A DNA stretch of 32,165 bases, taken from positions 1 through 32,165 of the forward strand of contig JAUCBJ010001714.1 of NCBI GenBank assembly GCA_032718475.1, in the 5' to 3' direction. The first letter of the stretch is position 1, and the number at the start of each line of letters is the position of its first letter. The notes beneath the pieces were generated by a model, which worked only from the letters and a program-made list of their open reading frames with translations, searched no databases and was not told the origin of the DNA. Made by a program: the position numbers and the translations under genes. Source of the stretch: Nemertoderma westbladi. Lineage: Eukaryota > Xenacoelomorpha > Nemertodermatida > Nemertodermatidae. This document shows positions 31,119 to 32,165 of the stretch, piece by piece.

Positions 31119-32165
31119 TATTTCGCTCGATGACATCTGTAGATTAACCGTACCTGTTGTAACTAATTTTGTTTGTTTTGCTTATGGGCGACGGGCGTCT
31201 TGCCTGTCTCCTAGTGATGGGTGTAGTGAAGTCAATTTAATGCTATTATTGATCATTAATTATTTGTAACATGGTAGTAGAGTTTAACAGGTCAATCCGC
31301 TCCAGGCACTCCACGACATTAAATGTAAGTAAACCTTCGGCAATTTTACCAGGGAATATGCCAATACGCCCCAAAGGAATCTAGTACTCATTTTTATTTT
31401 TTACTTTATTGATATTTTATATATGTAGAATTTGTATCTTTTTAAATTTCTCGCTAAGTGTGTTTTGTAGCGCCTATTTCTATCTTATATAACCTGTACA
31501 TATACTAATTCGTTTATTGTTTTGGTTAGATTCAGCTCTTCTGTAACCTGGGTTTTTAGTGAAAACATGGTATTCTTCACATGGGGGGTAAAGTGAAAAG
31601 CGAAAGTTTAAAGCGGAAAATCTGATATACTTCACATGGAGGCATCCTCACAAAGCTGCCATTTAAGGATGCAGGGCAGAGATCGAGGTCTGACTTGTCG
31701 TTTCAGTGTACTTATTGAACCACTACACCAAGGAGGATTTTATTATATTTAGCTTATTATTTTATTTATACCACTCTGATGTACCTGATTTTCCAAGTGG
31801 ATTCGTTAACAATTTATATGCAATGTGTGAATGAGTAGAGATTTTTTATAACTTTTTTATAAATTTTCTATGAATTTCTCCCGAAAGACCATCATTACGT
31901 TCGATTGTGGTTGGAGTATGAGGTTCTATGAAATAGTGAAGTACAGTATTGTATATTTTCGATCAACGGAGTGAAATACGTAAGGAATGGATAATGTTAC
32001 GGAATAATAAGCGGTGGAAGCCCCCCCCCCCCCCCCCCCCCCCCGGCCTGCGGGTACTTGGTCGTGGCACAACATGAACAAGAAGGTCGGTGATATATGT
32101 GCTGCATATACGGAATGTATATGCATGCAGCATATGTTTGTCTCTTATATTATATGGAACGTCGT
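31119..32165 (+). other. Kv4 intron, downstream part
   Basis: No further Kv4 exon is recognised. It holds a solo end of the MITE-like element (31547-31583) and an uninterrupted run of 24 C at 32021-32044. Confidence 0.6.

Overview
The window is nuclear DNA of an animal, most likely a marine invertebrate. It holds intron-split genes for a Kv4/Shal potassium channel and a Vps55/LEPROT membrane protein, set among non-LTR retrotransposons, a tRNA-derived SINE, long imperfect palindromes and G/C homopolymer runs. I cannot name the species. The strongly vertebrate-like Kv4 N-terminus and the frequent TAGGCCTA octamer would fit a deuterostome such as an echinoderm or hemichordate, but that is a guess.

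Layout. (1) 1-5941, minus strand: an apparently intact two-ORF LINE. ORF1 is an RNA-binding type protein. ORF2 is an endonuclease/reverse transcriptase whose open frame overlaps ORF1 in the -1 frame and has no usable ATG. (2) 6683-6929, minus strand: a coding exon of the Vps55/LEPROT family ending at a splice donor; the LINE lies downstream of it, probably in an intron. (3) 8.3-11 kb: a C-rich minisatellite, a 36-bp hairpin repeat and two long imperfect palindromes (foldback elements), one carrying a nested SINE. (4) 11.4-16.9 kb: a decayed LINE reverse transcriptase (minus), two inverted copies of another LINE 3' end, a 17-unit 55/56-bp minisatellite with a 278-bp higher-order period, and an inverted second copy of one foldback family. 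(5) 17.0-18.0 kb: poly-G/poly-C runs and a hammerhead-ribozyme-like fold embedded in a tRNA-like segment. (6) 18.9-19.6 kb: a third foldback family. (7) 21.7 kb to the window end, plus strand: a Kv4 channel gene.

The Kv4 gene is the main functional content. A single large exon (21712-22814) encodes the N-terminus, the T1 domain, S1-S5 and the pore helix, stopping inside the selectivity filter. After a 7.5-kb intron come two alternative 163-bp exons (30322-30484 and 30756-30918). Each completes the filter and encodes S6 and the start of the C-terminal tail. They share 42 of 54 residues. Their phases make joint inclusion a frameshift with an early stop, so they look mutually exclusive. The cytoplasmic C-terminus is not in the window.

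The most notable observations are the duplicated pore/S6 exons, the ribozyme-like motif, the foldback families with mirrored homopolymer runs, and two over-represented palindromic octamers (TACCGGTA, TAGGCCTA) that may be short excision or insertion scars at TA dinucleotides.
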